Positions 1 through 8,112 of a DNA stretch of 64,000 nt are shown here, in pieces. The notes beneath the pieces were generated by a model. The model was not told the origin of the DNA and did not search any database. It saw only the letters and a program-made list of their open reading frames with translations. Both the position numbers and the translations under genes were made by a program. Numbering within the stretch: the stretch's first letter is position 1; every line of letters starts with the position of its first letter. The DNA is from Methylorubrum sp. B1-46 (GTDB taxonomy: Bacteria; Pseudomonadota; Alphaproteobacteria; Rhizobiales; Beijerinckiaceae), in NCBI RefSeq assembly GCF_021117295.1, contig NZ_CP088247.1, positions 3,673,001 to 3,737,000 of the forward strand. The letters run 5' to 3'.

Positions 1-457
1 CGATGGTCCAGTTGGTGGAGAAGCCCGCGATCAGTTCCAGGGCCGGCACGTAGGCCTGGGAGCGCGAGCGATTGGCGCGGGCGACCTTGGCCGGATCCTG
101 ACCCGCCAGCAGGGACGGGTCGTCGCCGGAGATGGCGAGGCGGGCCGCGCCGCTGCGGTAGGCGTCGGCCATGCCGGCGTAGAGCCAGCCGGCGGCCTTG
201 TCGAAGGCCTCGTCGGATGCGTGGGCGAAGCGGGCGAGGGTGGCGGCGTCGTCCGCGTAGAAGGTGGTGACCAGCGCGGCGCCGGCCTTGTAGGCGTGTT
301 CGGTGATGGCGCGGGCGAGCGGCACCGCTTCGAGGGGTGCCGTCATCACCAATTCCTGTCCCGGCCGCAGCCCGAGGCCGACCCGCACGGCGACCTCCGC
401 CAGCCGGTCGAGGCGCTCGGTGAAGGGGAGGGCGGCCGTTCCCGGCATCTGGCTCAT
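1..457 (-). CDS. M29-family aminopeptidase, N-terminal part (runs off left edge)
   Basis: Only the first 152 codons are in the window; the gene continues past base 1. The translation starts MSQMPGTAALPFTERLDRLA and continues with a stretch around residues 28-70 (GLGLRPGQELVMTAPLEAVP, then AYKAGAALVTTFYADD). This is the typical N-terminal domain of the thermophilic-type metallo-aminopeptidases (M29, AmpS/aminopeptidase T), which remove N-terminal residues using a dinuclear metal centre. The metal ligands of this family lie in the missing C-terminal half, so catalytic competence cannot be judged. The ATG at 455-457 is the first plausible start and has a weak purine stretch upstream. The gene runs in the same direction as the DUF2218 gene upstream (start 826), 72 bases away, so they could be co-transcribed. 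Confidence 0.8.
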   Translation of the reverse strand, partial: MSQMPGTAALPFTERLDRLAEVAVRVGLGLRPGQELVMTAPLEAVPLARAITEHAYKAGAALVTTFYADDAATLARFAHASDEAFDKAAGWLYAGMADAYRSGAARLAISGDDPSLLAGQDPAKVARANRSRSQAYVPALELIAGFSTNWTI

Positions 458-529
458 GGGGCGATCCTCACGCTATTTTGCCGCGCGCGATCCCCCGGCT
501 CAGATGCGGGCATCAGACCCTCACGCGGC

Positions 530-826
530 TCAGGCCGCGCGCGACCACGTGATCTCGCCCAGATTCTCGCGGAAGGCAAAGCGCAGGAGGTGGTCGGAGA
601 CGACATTCTCCAGCCGTGTCAGGCCGGCGGGGTCGGGCGTGGCAACCTGCATCAGCAGAGCCTCGGAACTCGCCTCGAAGGTGCAGATGCGGTCCTCGCC
701 GAACGGAACGCGGCCCTTGTCGCCGCTCTCCTCGACGGGGAACTTGTGGCTCCAGTGGCGGCAGAGCTGCTTGAGGTAGCGGCTCGCTTCCGCAGTCGGC
801 ACCCGGGCCTGAGAGATGGGCATCAA
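530..826 (-). CDS. DUF2218 domain protein
   Basis: A 98-residue protein that is one domain from end to end. It carries the hallmarks of DUF2218: an N-terminal segment with RVPTAEASRYLKQLCRHWSH, a central F-P-V-E-E-S-G-D-K-G-R-V-P-F-G segment, and a C-terminal HLLRFAFRENLGEITW. The function of this family is not established; members are small cytoplasmic proteins often found near metal- or siderophore-related genes. Two Met codons open the frame (MM), so the start is uncertain by one residue. No signal peptide or membrane segment is seen. Downstream, in the same direction, is the M29 aminopeptidase. Confidence 0.75.
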   Translation of the reverse strand: MMPISQARVPTAEASRYLKQLCRHWSHKFPVEESGDKGRVPFGEDRICTFEASSEALLMQVATPDPAGLTRLENVVSDHLLRFAFRENLGEITWSRAA

Positions 827-1235
827 TGGTCTCCTTCAAAGTCGGTGCGGGCGGGGACGCACGTAGGGCACGCGGCGAAAACCGCCCCGGATGCGCGTCT
901 CCTGCCCGCCGCTGCGGTGCATCGCTCTGCGAAGAAGCGGCGCCGCAATGCAACATGTGGGATGAGGGCCTAAAATCGTCATGCGACGAAACCGAGGCGG
1001 CTCCCCTCACACCCGGTCGCCGCAGAGGGTGATTGTCCGGGCGAAAGGGTTAATGATCTCATCATCCGGGGCTCGAATCCGGTTGTGCACAAGGCCGCTT
1101 CCCATCCCTTGGGCCAGCATCATGCCGCGTTCTTGTGCGCTGCACAACAACCACCGGAGGACGGTTCGCGTTCCCATGTGCGCGCCGTCACAAGAGCCCG
1201 TCACACGCGCCGTCGCAGGAATGCCGGGCGGATCC
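827..1235. other. Intergenic stretch, no gene seen
   Basis: About 410 bases between the DUF2218 start and the end of the FAD dehydrogenase gene. Reading frames here have no family resemblance and no good start signals. The region should contain the DUF2218 promoter, but I see no clear -35/-10 pair. Confidence 0.5.
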
Positions 1236-2690
1236 TCACACCGGGAGGGCCGGGGGCGGATCCTCGGACAGGGCCACGACCTTGCCGGGATTGAGCAGGT
1301 CGTGCGGATCGAGAGTGCGCTTGAGCCGCTGCATCAGGTCGAGGCCGACAGGATCGGCGGTGCGGGCGAGTTCGTCGCGCTTGATCAGGCCGATGCCGTG
1401 CTCGGCGGCGATGGAGCCGTCCATCCGCTCGACGATGCCGTGGACGATGGCGTTGAAGCGGCTCCACTGGCTCAGAAACGCAGCCTTCTCCATGCCGACG
1501 GGCTGGGTCAGGTTGAAGTGGATGTTGCCGTCGCCGAAATGGCCGAACGGACAGGGGCGCAGGCCCGGCATCGCCGCCTCGCAGGCCGCACTCGCCTCTT
1601 CCAGGAAATCGGCCAGCCGCGAGAGCGGCAGCGAGACGTCGTGCTTGATCGAGCCGCCCTCCGCCTTCTGCACCTCGGGCAGCAATTCGCGTAAGCGCCA
1701 CAGGGCGGCATCCTGCGCGGCGCTGCCGCCGATCACGGCATCCTCCACCAGCCCCGCCTCCATCGCCTGCGCCAGTTGCGCCTCCATCTCGGCACGCGTG
1801 TCGGCGCCGGGACGGGGCGAGGACAATTCGACGAGAGCATAGGCCGCATGAGTGCCGGCGAGCGGCGGGCGCACGTCGATGCCGTGCTTCAGGACGATCT
1901 CCAGGCCGAAGCGGGGCATATACTCGAAGGCGGTCAGCCCCCGGTCGGCGCCGGCCCGCAGCCGGGCGAACAGGGCGAGCGCTGCCCGTGCCGAGGGCAG
2001 CCCGACGAAGCCGACGCAGGTCGAGAGCGGCCTGGGGAACAGCTTCAGGGTCGCGGCGGTGACGATGCCGAGGGTGCCCTCCGAGCCGATGAACAGGTGC
2101 TTGAGGTCGTAGCCGGCGTTGTTCTTGCGCAAAGCCTTGAGCCCGTTCCAGACCCGCCCGTCGGCGAGCACGATTTCGAGCCCGAGCACGAGGTCGCGGG
2201 CATTGCCGTAGGCCAGTACCGCGAGGCCCCCCGCATTGGTGGCGATCCCGCCGCCGATCCGCGCCGTGCCCTCCGCCGCCCAGGAGAGCGGAAACAGCAT
2301 CCCGGCCTCCGCCGCCGCCGCCTGGACGTCGGCGAGGATCATACCGGCCTCCACCGTCATGCTGGCACCCAGCGGATCGATCGCCCGCAGCCGTGCGAGG
2401 CGGTTCAGGGACAGCACGATCCCGCCGAAGGGCACGCCGCCGCCGACGAGTCCGGTATTGCCGCCCTGCGCCACCACCGGCACTCGCGCCTCGGCGCAGG
2501 CCCGCATCGTGAAGGCGACCTCCTCGGTCGTGCCCGGCGCGACCACGGCGAGGGCATGGCCGCGATAGAGCCCGCGCGATTCGACCAGGTGCGGTGCGAT
2601 CTCGGCCGGCTCGGTGCGGACGTGCCGCGCCCCGAGCCGGCCGGAAAGCGCGGCGAGAAGGCCGTCATGAGAGAGGCGGGCGTCGGTCAT
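1236..2690 (-). CDS. FAD-linked 2-hydroxyacid dehydrogenase (GlcD / D-2-hydroxyglutarate dehydrogenase type)
   Basis: A 484-residue flavoprotein of the vanillyl-alcohol-oxidase fold. The N-terminal PCMH FAD-binding half (about residues 40-220) contains VPVVAQGGNTGLVGGGVPFG, the pyrophosphate-binding loop of glycolate/D-lactate dehydrogenases. The C-terminal FAD-oxidase half ends with the conserved CPFGHFGDGNIHFNL and EHGIGLIKRDEL motifs, whose His and Glu residues help bind metal and substrate carboxylate in this family. Expected reaction: oxidation of a D-2-hydroxyacid to the 2-oxoacid with electrons passed to a quinone or ETF. The exact substrate (D-lactate, glycolate or 2-hydroxyglutarate) cannot be told. 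The start is placed at the ATG at 2690, where the family homology begins; an in-frame extension to 2921 looks non-coding. Divergent from the FAH-family gene at 2887. Confidence 0.88.
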   Translation of the reverse strand: MTDARLSHDGLLAALSGRLGARHVRTEPAEIAPHLVESRGLYRGHALAVVAPGTTEEVAFTMRACAEARVPVVAQGGNTGLVGGGVPFGGIVLSLNRLARLRAIDPLGASMTVEAGMILADVQAAAAEAGMLFPLSWAAEGTARIGGGIATNAGGLAVLAYGNARDLVLGLEIVLADGRVWNGLKALRKNNAGYDLKHLFIGSEGTLGIVTAATLKLFPRPLSTCVGFVGLPSARAALALFARLRAGADRGLTAFEYMPRFGLEIVLKHGIDVRPPLAGTHAAYALVELSSPRPGADTRAEMEAQLAQAMEAGLVEDAVIGGSAAQDAALWRLRELLPEVQKAEGGSIKHDVSLPLSRLADFLEEASAACEAAMPGLRPCPFGHFGDGNIHFNLTQPVGMEKAAFLSQWSRFNAIVHGIVERMDGSIAAEHGIGLIKRDELARTADPVGLDLMQRLKRTLDPHDLLNPGKVVALSEDPPPALPV

Positions 2691-2886
2691 CGGCGGGCAG
2701 GCGAGGGCATCCTCCGCTCCAGATAGGCCGGGTGGACGCAGATTGCACCGACGACCGTGGATGGCGGGGAAAGGCGGAATTGGGAGATGGCACGCTGCGC
2801 GCCGTTGCGGGTTTCTCTCCCGCAGCGGATCGCCGCTCGATCCATCGCGTTCCGTCCGCTTACCGAAAGACGAGGCTTGAGGCGCC

Positions 2887-3582
2887 ATGCTGTCCGTGAT
2901 CCCGAACCCGTCGCGCGCCACGCTGCCGATCCAGGGCTGCTCCGACCTGTTCCCTGTGCGCAGGGTCTATTGCGTGGGTCGCAACTACCGCGCCCATGCC
3001 CGCGAGATGGGTGCCGACGAGCGCGACCCGCCCTTCTTCTTCCTCAAGCCCGCCGATACGCTCCAGGTCGTACCCGAGGGCGCGACGGTCGAGCATCCCT
3101 ACCCGCCGCGCACCGAGAACTATCATTTCGAGGTGGAACTGGTGGCCGCCCTGGGCCGGGGCGGGCGCGACATCCCGGTGGAGAGCGCCGGCACCCATGT
3201 CTACGGCTATGCGGTGGGCCTCGACATGACCCGGCGCGACCTGCAGGACGAGGCCAAGCGGCAGGCGCGGCCCTGGGAACTCGGGAAGGCCGCGGATTTT
3301 TCGGCCCCGATCGGTCCGCTTCGGCCGGCGGGCGTCATCGGCCATCCCCGCGCCGGCGCGATCACGCTCTCCGTCGACGGGCAGGAACGCCAGCGGGGCG
3401 ACCTGTCCGAGATGATCTGGTCGGTGCCGGAGCAGGTCGCGCTGCTCTCGACCTATTTCGAGCTGCATCCCGGCGACCTGATCTTCACCGGCACGCCGTC
3501 GGGCGTCGGGGCGGTGCGGCGCGGGCAGACCATGCGCGCGCGGATCGAGAGCGTGGGCGCGATCGCGCTGCGGGTCGTGTGA
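2887..3582 (+). CDS. Fumarylacetoacetate hydrolase (FAH) family protein
   Basis: A 231-residue single-domain FAH protein, the usual length for fumarylpyruvate hydrolase-like members. Seen: RRVYCVGRNYRAHAREMG near residue 25, the metal-binding ENYHFEVELVAALG (two Glu ligands) near 78-92, GLDMTRRDLQ with the third acidic ligand near 115, and the C-terminal PGDLIFTGTPSGVGAV loop. Known members cleave C-C bonds of 2,4-dioxo acids from aromatic degradation, or decarboxylate oxaloacetate, with Mg or Mn. The substrate here is open, and no aromatic-degradation genes sit nearby. The next gene (NUDIX) starts 38 bases downstream in the same direction. Confidence 0.88.
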   Translation: MLSVIPNPSRATLPIQGCSDLFPVRRVYCVGRNYRAHAREMGADERDPPFFFLKPADTLQVVPEGATVEHPYPPRTENYHFEVELVAALGRGGRDIPVESAGTHVYGYAVGLDMTRRDLQDEAKRQARPWELGKAADFSAPIGPLRPAGVIGHPRAGAITLSVDGQERQRGDLSEMIWSVPEQVALLSTYFELHPGDLIFTGTPSGVGAVRRGQTMRARIESVGAIALRVV

Positions 3583-3620
3583 GCGGGACGGGCGCGATGC
3601 CGCCGTCTACAAGACCCAGC

Positions 3621-4097
3621 ATGATCCTGAATCTCGACCGCCCCTGGCTGCACCGCTTGTCCCTGCGCGTCGCGCTCCTCACGCGCGGCATGACCTTGGG
3701 GGTGCGCGGCGTCGCCATCGACGGGCAGGGACGGGTCTGTCTCGTACGCCACACCTATGTCGGCGGCTGGCATCTGCCCGGCGGCGGGATCGATCCGGGC
3801 GAGAGCGCGCCCGCCGCGATGGCCCGCGAATTCCGCGAGGAGGCCGAGATCGTCGTGGCGCCCGAGACAAGCCTGCGGCTGCACGGCTTCTTCCTCAATC
3901 CGGGTGCGATGCGCCGCGACCATATCGCCGTCTACGTCGTCCCGGCCTTCACGGTGACGGGGCCGAAGCAGCCCGACCGCGAGATTGCCGAGGCCGGCTT
4001 CTTCCCCCTCGACGCGCTGCCGGCGGACACCACCCGCGCCACCCGTGCCCGCCTCGCCGAGATCCGCGGGGGGCAGCCTCCGGCCGAGCTTTGGTGA
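3621..4097 (+). CDS. NUDIX hydrolase
   Basis: About 158 residues. A single NUDIX domain with the box GGIDPGESAPAAMAREFREE followed by AEI. The metal-binding REFREE core is intact, but the box Gly near the end (EExGU) is Ala. The protein should hydrolyse a nucleoside diphosphate linked to another moiety. The N-terminal LDRPWLHRLSLRVALLTRGM precedes the domain. Start is either the ATG at 3621 or one at 3597 (8 residues longer); neither has a strong ribosome site, and I prefer 3621 because it lies closer to conserved sequence. It follows the FAH-family gene, so a two-gene unit is likely. Confidence 0.85.
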   Translation: MILNLDRPWLHRLSLRVALLTRGMTLGVRGVAIDGQGRVCLVRHTYVGGWHLPGGGIDPGESAPAAMAREFREEAEIVVAPETSLRLHGFFLNPGAMRRDHIAVYVVPAFTVTGPKQPDREIAEAGFFPLDALPADTTRATRARLAEIRGGQPPAELW

Positions 4098-4213
4098 GCC
4101 GCGGAAAAATCTCGAACGCCCCTCGAACTTGGCGCTTGCATCCTGCGGCGGGATGGTGTTTACACACCTCCACCGACGGGGGCGCCCACGGCGCCGGACG
4201 GACGGACAATAGA

Positions 4214-4288
4214 GCGGGTGTAGCTCAGGGGTAGAGCACAACCTTGCCAAGGTTGGGGTCGAGGGTTCGAATCCCTTCGCCCGCTCCA
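4214..4288 (+). tRNA. tRNA-Gly (anticodon GCC)
   Basis: A 75-base cloverleaf folds cleanly. The acceptor arm GCGGGTG pairs with CGCCCGC with one G-U. The D arm contains AGCTCAGGGGTAGAGC. The anticodon stem CAACC/GGTTG holds loop TTGCCAA with anticodon GCC at 4246-4248, and the T arm is GAGGGTTCGAATCCCTT. The CCA end is encoded (4286-4288). It reads GGC/GGU glycine codons. A hairpin terminator follows at 4320. Confidence 0.97.
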
Positions 4289-4319
4289 GTTTCTTCAAAA
4301 GAACTGACCGACCTACGAG

Positions 4320-4349
4320 AAGCCGCCTTTGGGCGGCTTTCGTCGTTTT
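4320..4349 (+). terminator. Rho-independent terminator of tRNA-Gly
   Basis: Stem AGCCGCC (4321-4327) pairs with GGCGGCT (4332-4338), followed by TTTCGTCGTTTT. It lies 32 bases after the tRNA, so it probably ends the tRNA transcript. Confidence 0.75.
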
Positions 4350-4526
4350 GGGCTGTCGGATTACGCCGCCATGGCAACGTTAACGATCCGTTAGCCAAAC
4401 AATTCCTAACGTCCGGTCGGGGCAGGATGCCGGGCATGTTCGAACATCGCAGACTGTGCGCGGCCGGATGGGTGCGCGCCGGATATGCCGCGGACGCCGC
4501 ACGCCCCCTCGAGAGGCGCCGGACCG

Positions 4527-5804
4527 ATGCAAACAGCGCCGCTTGATCCCAACCCCGAGGCGGACCTCTCCCCGCGATCCGCCCAGCCGCCCACGCTGCC
4601 GGTGCAGGAAACCCTGCGACGGCTGGAGCGGGAATTCGCGCGCGTCCTCGACGCCGCTTCCGACACTTCGCCGGAGATGGCCCTGGACGCGGAGGCGGCA
4701 ACGGGGCCGGTCTATGTCACCCGGCCGTTCCTCCCACCGCTCGAAGAGTTCGAACCGCTGCTGCGGCAGATCTGGCAGACCCGGGTCCTGACCAATGGCG
4801 GCCCGTTCCACCAGGAGCTGGAGGCGCGCCTCGGCGATCATCTCGGCGTGCCGCAGGTCGCCTTGTTCAACAACGCGACCACCGCCCTGATCATGGCCCT
4901 GCAAGCGCTCGATCTCACCGGCGAGGTGATCACGACGCCCTATTCCTTCGTGGCGACCTCGCACGCCCTTCTCTGGAGCGGCCTGACTCCCGTCTTCGTG
5001 GACATCGATCCGACGACCCTCAACCTCGATCCCGCCCGGATCGAGGCCGCGATCACGCCTCGCACCAGCGCGATCCTGCCGGTCCACTGCTACGGCCAGC
5101 CCTGCGACGTGGACGCCATCGCCGAGATCGCCACCCGGCACGGGCTCAAGGTGATCTACGACGCCGCCCACGCCTTCGGCGTGCAGGATCGCGGCGGGAG
5201 CGTGCTGAACCACGGCGACCTCTCGGTCCTCAGCTTCCACGCCACCAAGGTGTTCAACACCTTCGAGGGCGGCGCCATCGTCTGCGCCGATCCGGCGATG
5301 AAGGACCGGATCGACAAGCTCAAGAATTTCGGCTTCGACGACGAGACCTCGGTCATCGGCGTGGGCCTGAACGGCAAGATGAGCGAGTTGAATGCCGCCC
5401 TCGGCCTCGTCCAGCTTCGGTACATCGACACGGTGCTGGCGCGTCGGCAGGCCATCGACGAGGCCTACCGGCAGGGATTGCGCGATGTTCCCGGCATCCG
5501 CTGCCTCGACCGCCTGGGGGAGGGGACGGCCAACTACGCCTACTTCCCGATCCTCGTCGGCCCCGATTATCCGGTCGGCCGCGACGCACTCTACGATGCG
5601 CTCAAGCGCGACGGGATCCATCCGCGGCGCTACTTCCACCCCCTGATCTCCGATCACCCGATGTATCGGACGCTGCCGAGCGCCCGACGCGAGGATCTGC
5701 CCGTCGCAGCGCTCGCCGCCGACCGGGTGCTGTGCCTGCCGATCTACCCCGACCTCGACCCCGCGACCGTCGCCCGGATCGTCCGTCGGATCGCGCAGCC
5801 CTGA
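4527..5804 (+). CDS. DegT/DnrJ/EryC1 family PLP-dependent sugar aminotransferase
   Basis: A 425-residue protein. After a 60-residue poorly conserved leader, the aminotransferase domain runs from about residue 65 (VYVTRPFLPPLEEF) to the end. Diagnostic pieces: LTNGGPFHQELEARLGDHLG, FNNATTALIMALQAL for phosphate binding, YDAAHAFGV with the Asp that contacts the PLP ring nitrogen, and SFHATKVFNTFEGGAIV with the internal-aldimine Lys. The sequence resembles enzymes that aminate nucleotide-linked 4-keto-6-deoxy sugars (VioA-like) for O-antigen or glycan building. The substrate is inferred only from family. The start is the ATG at 4527, with GAGAGG 10 bases upstream. It stands alone, without other sugar genes beside it. 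Confidence 0.85.
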   Translation: MQTAPLDPNPEADLSPRSAQPPTLPVQETLRRLEREFARVLDAASDTSPEMALDAEAATGPVYVTRPFLPPLEEFEPLLRQIWQTRVLTNGGPFHQELEARLGDHLGVPQVALFNNATTALIMALQALDLTGEVITTPYSFVATSHALLWSGLTPVFVDIDPTTLNLDPARIEAAITPRTSAILPVHCYGQPCDVDAIAEIATRHGLKVIYDAAHAFGVQDRGGSVLNHGDLSVLSFHATKVFNTFEGGAIVCADPAMKDRIDKLKNFGFDDETSVIGVGLNGKMSELNAALGLVQLRYIDTVLARRQAIDEAYRQGLRDVPGIRCLDRLGEGTANYAYFPILVGPDYPVGRDALYDALKRDGIHPRRYFHPLISDHPMYRTLPSARREDLPVAALAADRVLCLPIYPDLDPATVARIVRRIAQP

Positions 5805-5825
5805 CCCCGCCCGTCACGCTGGAGC

Positions 5826-5854
5826 ATCGTGCTGGATATCCGATCCAGCACGAT
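5826..5854 (+). terminator. Hairpin after the aminotransferase gene
   Basis: Perfect 12-bp stem ATCGTGCTGGAT / ATCCAGCACGAT with a 5-base loop, 22 bases after the stop codon. There is no strong T tract (GGTTTAG follows), so termination is likely but not certain. Confidence 0.5.
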
Positions 5855-5873
5855 GGTTTAGCCCCCTGTTTCT

Positions 5874-5981
5874 GCATCATCTTTTTCCGAAAACCGGCAA
5901 CCACATTTCGGGACGGTGCTCTATCCTCTTGTTTATGCATCGTCTTTTCCGAAGGCCGGTGACCACCTTTCGGGCAGATGC
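5874..5981. repeat. Dispersed palindromic repeat, family A, two tandem copies
   Basis: Copies at about 5874-5920 and 5937-5981. Each has the form GCATCGTCTTTTCCGAA, then GGCCGGTGACCACC, then TTTCGGG and a closing GATGC arm. A degenerate third remnant may lie at 6050-6090. The same element recurs near 8954, 11251, 17314 and 18086. Outer arms GCATCGTC/GACGATGC and inner CCGAAAG/CTTTCGG pair, so each copy can fold. Confidence 0.75.
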
Positions 5982-6170
5982 GCTAGCCCGCAGGCCCCGG
6001 CATGGCCGAGACGAGGAGCGAGAGCGCCGGGCGCGACGCGCTCGGCCGGGTCTTTTCCGGCTGCCGATCACATCTTTTGTAGAACGGTTTCGCCGGCCAT
6101 CGGCGGAGCGGTAGGATACCCGTCTCGGCCCACGGCCGATGAGGGGCGCGGCCGGATCTGCGAACGGGGG

Positions 6171-6656
6171 ATGAGCGGGATGGAACGTCGGAACTTCATG
6201 ACGGCCTTGGGCGCGGCGGCAGGTTTGGCCTCGCTGGCTGCGGCTCGCGCCCAGGCGGCCGACCCCGACCATGGGCATGCTCACGGCGAAGCGCATGGGC
6301 ACGACCACGGCGGGCATGCCGACCATCCGGCACCGTTCGCGGCGCTGAAGGAGGCGAGCGCCCGCTGCGTCGCCACCGGCAACGACTGCCTGGGCCATTG
6401 CTTCGGCATGCTGGCGATGAAGGATACGAGCATGGCCGCCTGCATGAAGGCGACCTACGATCTCGTCCATGCCTGCGCGGCGCTGGAGACGCTCGCGGCG
6501 GTCGACTCGCCCCACACCCGCGCCATGGCCCGGGCGGTCGCCGATATCTGCACCGCCTGCGAGACCGAATGCGCCAAGTTCCCCGACATCGCGGCCTGCC
6601 GCGCCTGCCGCGAGGCGTGCCGGACCTGCGCCGCCGAGTGCCGGAAGACGGTGTAG
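6171..6656 (+). CDS. Tat-exported four-helix-bundle copper storage protein (Csp1-like)
   Basis: About 161 residues. The N-terminus carries a twin-arginine signal (MERRNFMTALGAAAGLASLA, then an A-x-A site near residue 27), followed by a His-rich linker (DHGHAHGEAHGHDHGGHADH). The mature part is a Cys-rich helical bundle: I count 13 cysteines, many in CxxC or CxxxC spacing (CRACREACRTCAAEC at the end). Methylotroph Csp1 proteins are exported by Tat and use about 13 Cys to hold many Cu(I) ions, so periplasmic copper storage or detoxification is the likely role. Start could be ATG 6171 or ATG 6180; GGGGG at 6166-6170 favours 6180. No partner metallochaperone is adjacent. Confidence 0.85.
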   Translation: MSGMERRNFMTALGAAAGLASLAAARAQAADPDHGHAHGEAHGHDHGGHADHPAPFAALKEASARCVATGNDCLGHCFGMLAMKDTSMAACMKATYDLVHACAALETLAAVDSPHTRAMARAVADICTACETECAKFPDIAACRACREACRTCAAECRKTV

Positions 6657-6957
6657 GGGCTCGCCCCGAACGGCACGGGCAAGGGCCAGGCAGACAGATC
6701 GCGTCCGGCGCGCTCAGTATCTGGGCGCCAGACCTTTCAAGATCCGGCGGCATGCGTCGTCCCGATCAGGGAGGGAAACGGGTGAAGCTGGAGGGCAGCC
6801 TTCGGCAACGCCTCCGAAGTCGGTGAAATGGAGACTTTGCCCCGAAGGTGAGCCTATCCAGCCGCGGCACCTCACAAGAGATCCGACATCGATGGCCGGA
6901 GCTCTTGCTCAACACGCATCCCATGGCAAATAATGCAATGTCGGATATCGCACATAC
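6657..6957. other. Intergenic stretch before the coupled small ORFs
   Basis: About 300 bases after the copper storage gene. No convincing gene is seen. It should hold the promoter of the downstream unit that begins with the strong ribosome site AGGAGGGAG at 6958-6966. Confidence 0.45.
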
Positions 6958-6974
6958 AGGAGGGAGCGGCTTAC

Positions 6975-7139
6975 ATGCCGCTGGATCGACGTTTAACGTG
7001 TCCCGCAACCTTCCCGGTCTCTCGCCGCACGCCCCTTGACCAGGCGGGGGCGGCGGACAGCCGGCGAGAGGACCGTGGGAAGCTGCGCCGCCCGTTCTCA
7101 CGGCGGTTTAGGGATTTCACGTTTGGGGAGCGATCATGA
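6975..7139 (+). CDS. Possible 54-residue small protein / translated leader
   Basis: Starts at ATG 6975, eight bases after an almost perfect Shine-Dalgarno (AGGAGGGAG, 6958-6966). It ends in an ATGA overlap with the next small frame (7136). The product begins MPLDRRLTCPATFPVSRRTP and is basic, with no family resemblance. Codon use (TTA, TGT, AGG) is less biased than in neighbouring genes, which argues against a conserved protein. It may serve mainly to load ribosomes for the genes after it. Confidence 0.35.
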   Translation: MPLDRRLTCPATFPVSRRTPLDQAGAADSRREDRGKLRRPFSRRFRDFTFGERS

Positions 7140-7327
7140 CACGGCCGAGCCGGAGAGATTTCGTTCAGGCCGTCCCGGTCCTCGGCCCGGACCTGGCAGA
7201 CGCCGTGACGGATTCCTCGGTGCATGCCCCGGCAGGTGCGGGGTGCCCCGCCGCCGAGCCGGCCTTGCCGCGCGACGATAGCGCCGCGGCGGGTGGAAGG
7301 GCGGTTCAGGCGGAACAGGTCCGATGA
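7136..7327 (+). CDS. Possible 63-residue small protein coupled to the Crp-family gene
   Basis: ATG 7136 is preceded by GGGGAG at good spacing, and its stop overlaps the Crp gene start as ATGA at 7324-7327. The product starts MTRPSRRDFVQAVPVLGPDL and has no domain I recognise. Codon use is closer to normal for this genome than that of the upstream frame. The arrangement 6975-7139, 7136-7327, 7324-8073 is a chain of start/stop overlaps, which suggests translational coupling. Confidence 0.42.
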   Translation: MTRPSRRDFVQAVPVLGPDLADAVTDSSVHAPAGAGCPAAEPALPRDDSAAAGGRAVQAEQVR

Positions 7328-8073
7328 AGGTCGTCCCGGGGGGCATCGCCGCGACGGGCGGGCCCGTCCTGCGCAAGCTGCAGGGATTCGGCCGGCTGGA
7401 CGAGACGGACGCCACCGCCCTGGCCCTCTTCGAGTTGGGAACGCGGCTGGCCCCGTCCGGAGCCGACCTGATCTCCGAGGGCGACCGGCCGGAAGGCATG
7501 CTCGCGATCACCGAGGGATTCGCCTGCCGCTACAAGCTGCGGGAGAACGGGGCGCGCCAGATCATGGCCTATCTCATCCCGGGGGATGTCTGCGACTTCG
7601 AAAGCTCCGTCCTGAACCGGATGGATCACGGGGTCGGCACCCTCTCCACCTGTCGCGTCGCCCGGATCGCCCCCGAGGCCGCCCGGGATCTGCGCGCGCG
7701 CCCAGCCCTGGCGCGGAGCCTGCGCACGGCCGCGCTCATCGATGAGGCGATCCTGCGCGAGTGGATCATGAATCTCGGCCGACGTTCCGCCGTGGAGCGG
7801 CTCGCCCACCTGTTCTGCGAGTTGCTGGTCCGCATGCGGGCGGTAGGACTGGCCTTCGGCAACAGCTACGACCTGCCGATCACGCAGCTCGACCTTGCCG
7901 ACACCACCGGAATGACCAGCGTGCACGTGAACCGCTCACTCGGCGAACTCAAGCGCGCGGGGCTGATCGAGCGCAAGGGCAAGCGCCTGACGCTGTGCGA
8001 TCTGCCAGGCCTCATGGACATGGCCGAGTTCCGGCCGAACTACCTGCATCGCGAGGTGCCGGTCGCGGCCTGA
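7324..8073 (+). CDS. Crp/Fnr-family transcriptional regulator
   Basis: A 249-residue protein. The N-terminal cyclic-nucleotide-binding-type beta barrel spans about residues 15-130 (LISEGDRPEGMLAITEGFAC, then IPGDVCDFESS). A long dimer helix follows, then a winged-helix DNA-binding domain near 165-235 with recognition helix DTTGMTSVHVNRSLGELKRA. The four Fe-S cysteines of true FNR are absent from the N-terminus, so it is not an FNR oxygen sensor of that type. Its effector is unknown. Methylobacterium genomes carry many such regulators. Translation is probably coupled to the small frame ending at 7327. Confidence 0.85.
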   Translation: MKVVPGGIAATGGPVLRKLQGFGRLDETDATALALFELGTRLAPSGADLISEGDRPEGMLAITEGFACRYKLRENGARQIMAYLIPGDVCDFESSVLNRMDHGVGTLSTCRVARIAPEAARDLRARPALARSLRTAALIDEAILREWIMNLGRRSAVERLAHLFCELLVRMRAVGLAFGNSYDLPITQLDLADTTGMTSVHVNRSLGELKRAGLIERKGKRLTLCDLPGLMDMAEFRPNYLHREVPVAA

Positions 8074-8112
8074 GGCCGGAACCGTCCGGTCCCGGCCAAG
8101 GGGGTGCCAGCT

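Noticed and set aside
2691..2921. Longer N-terminus (77 residues) for the FAD dehydrogenase
   Set aside because: The extension is Arg/Pro-rich, resembles nothing in the family, and homology starts at the ATG at 2690.
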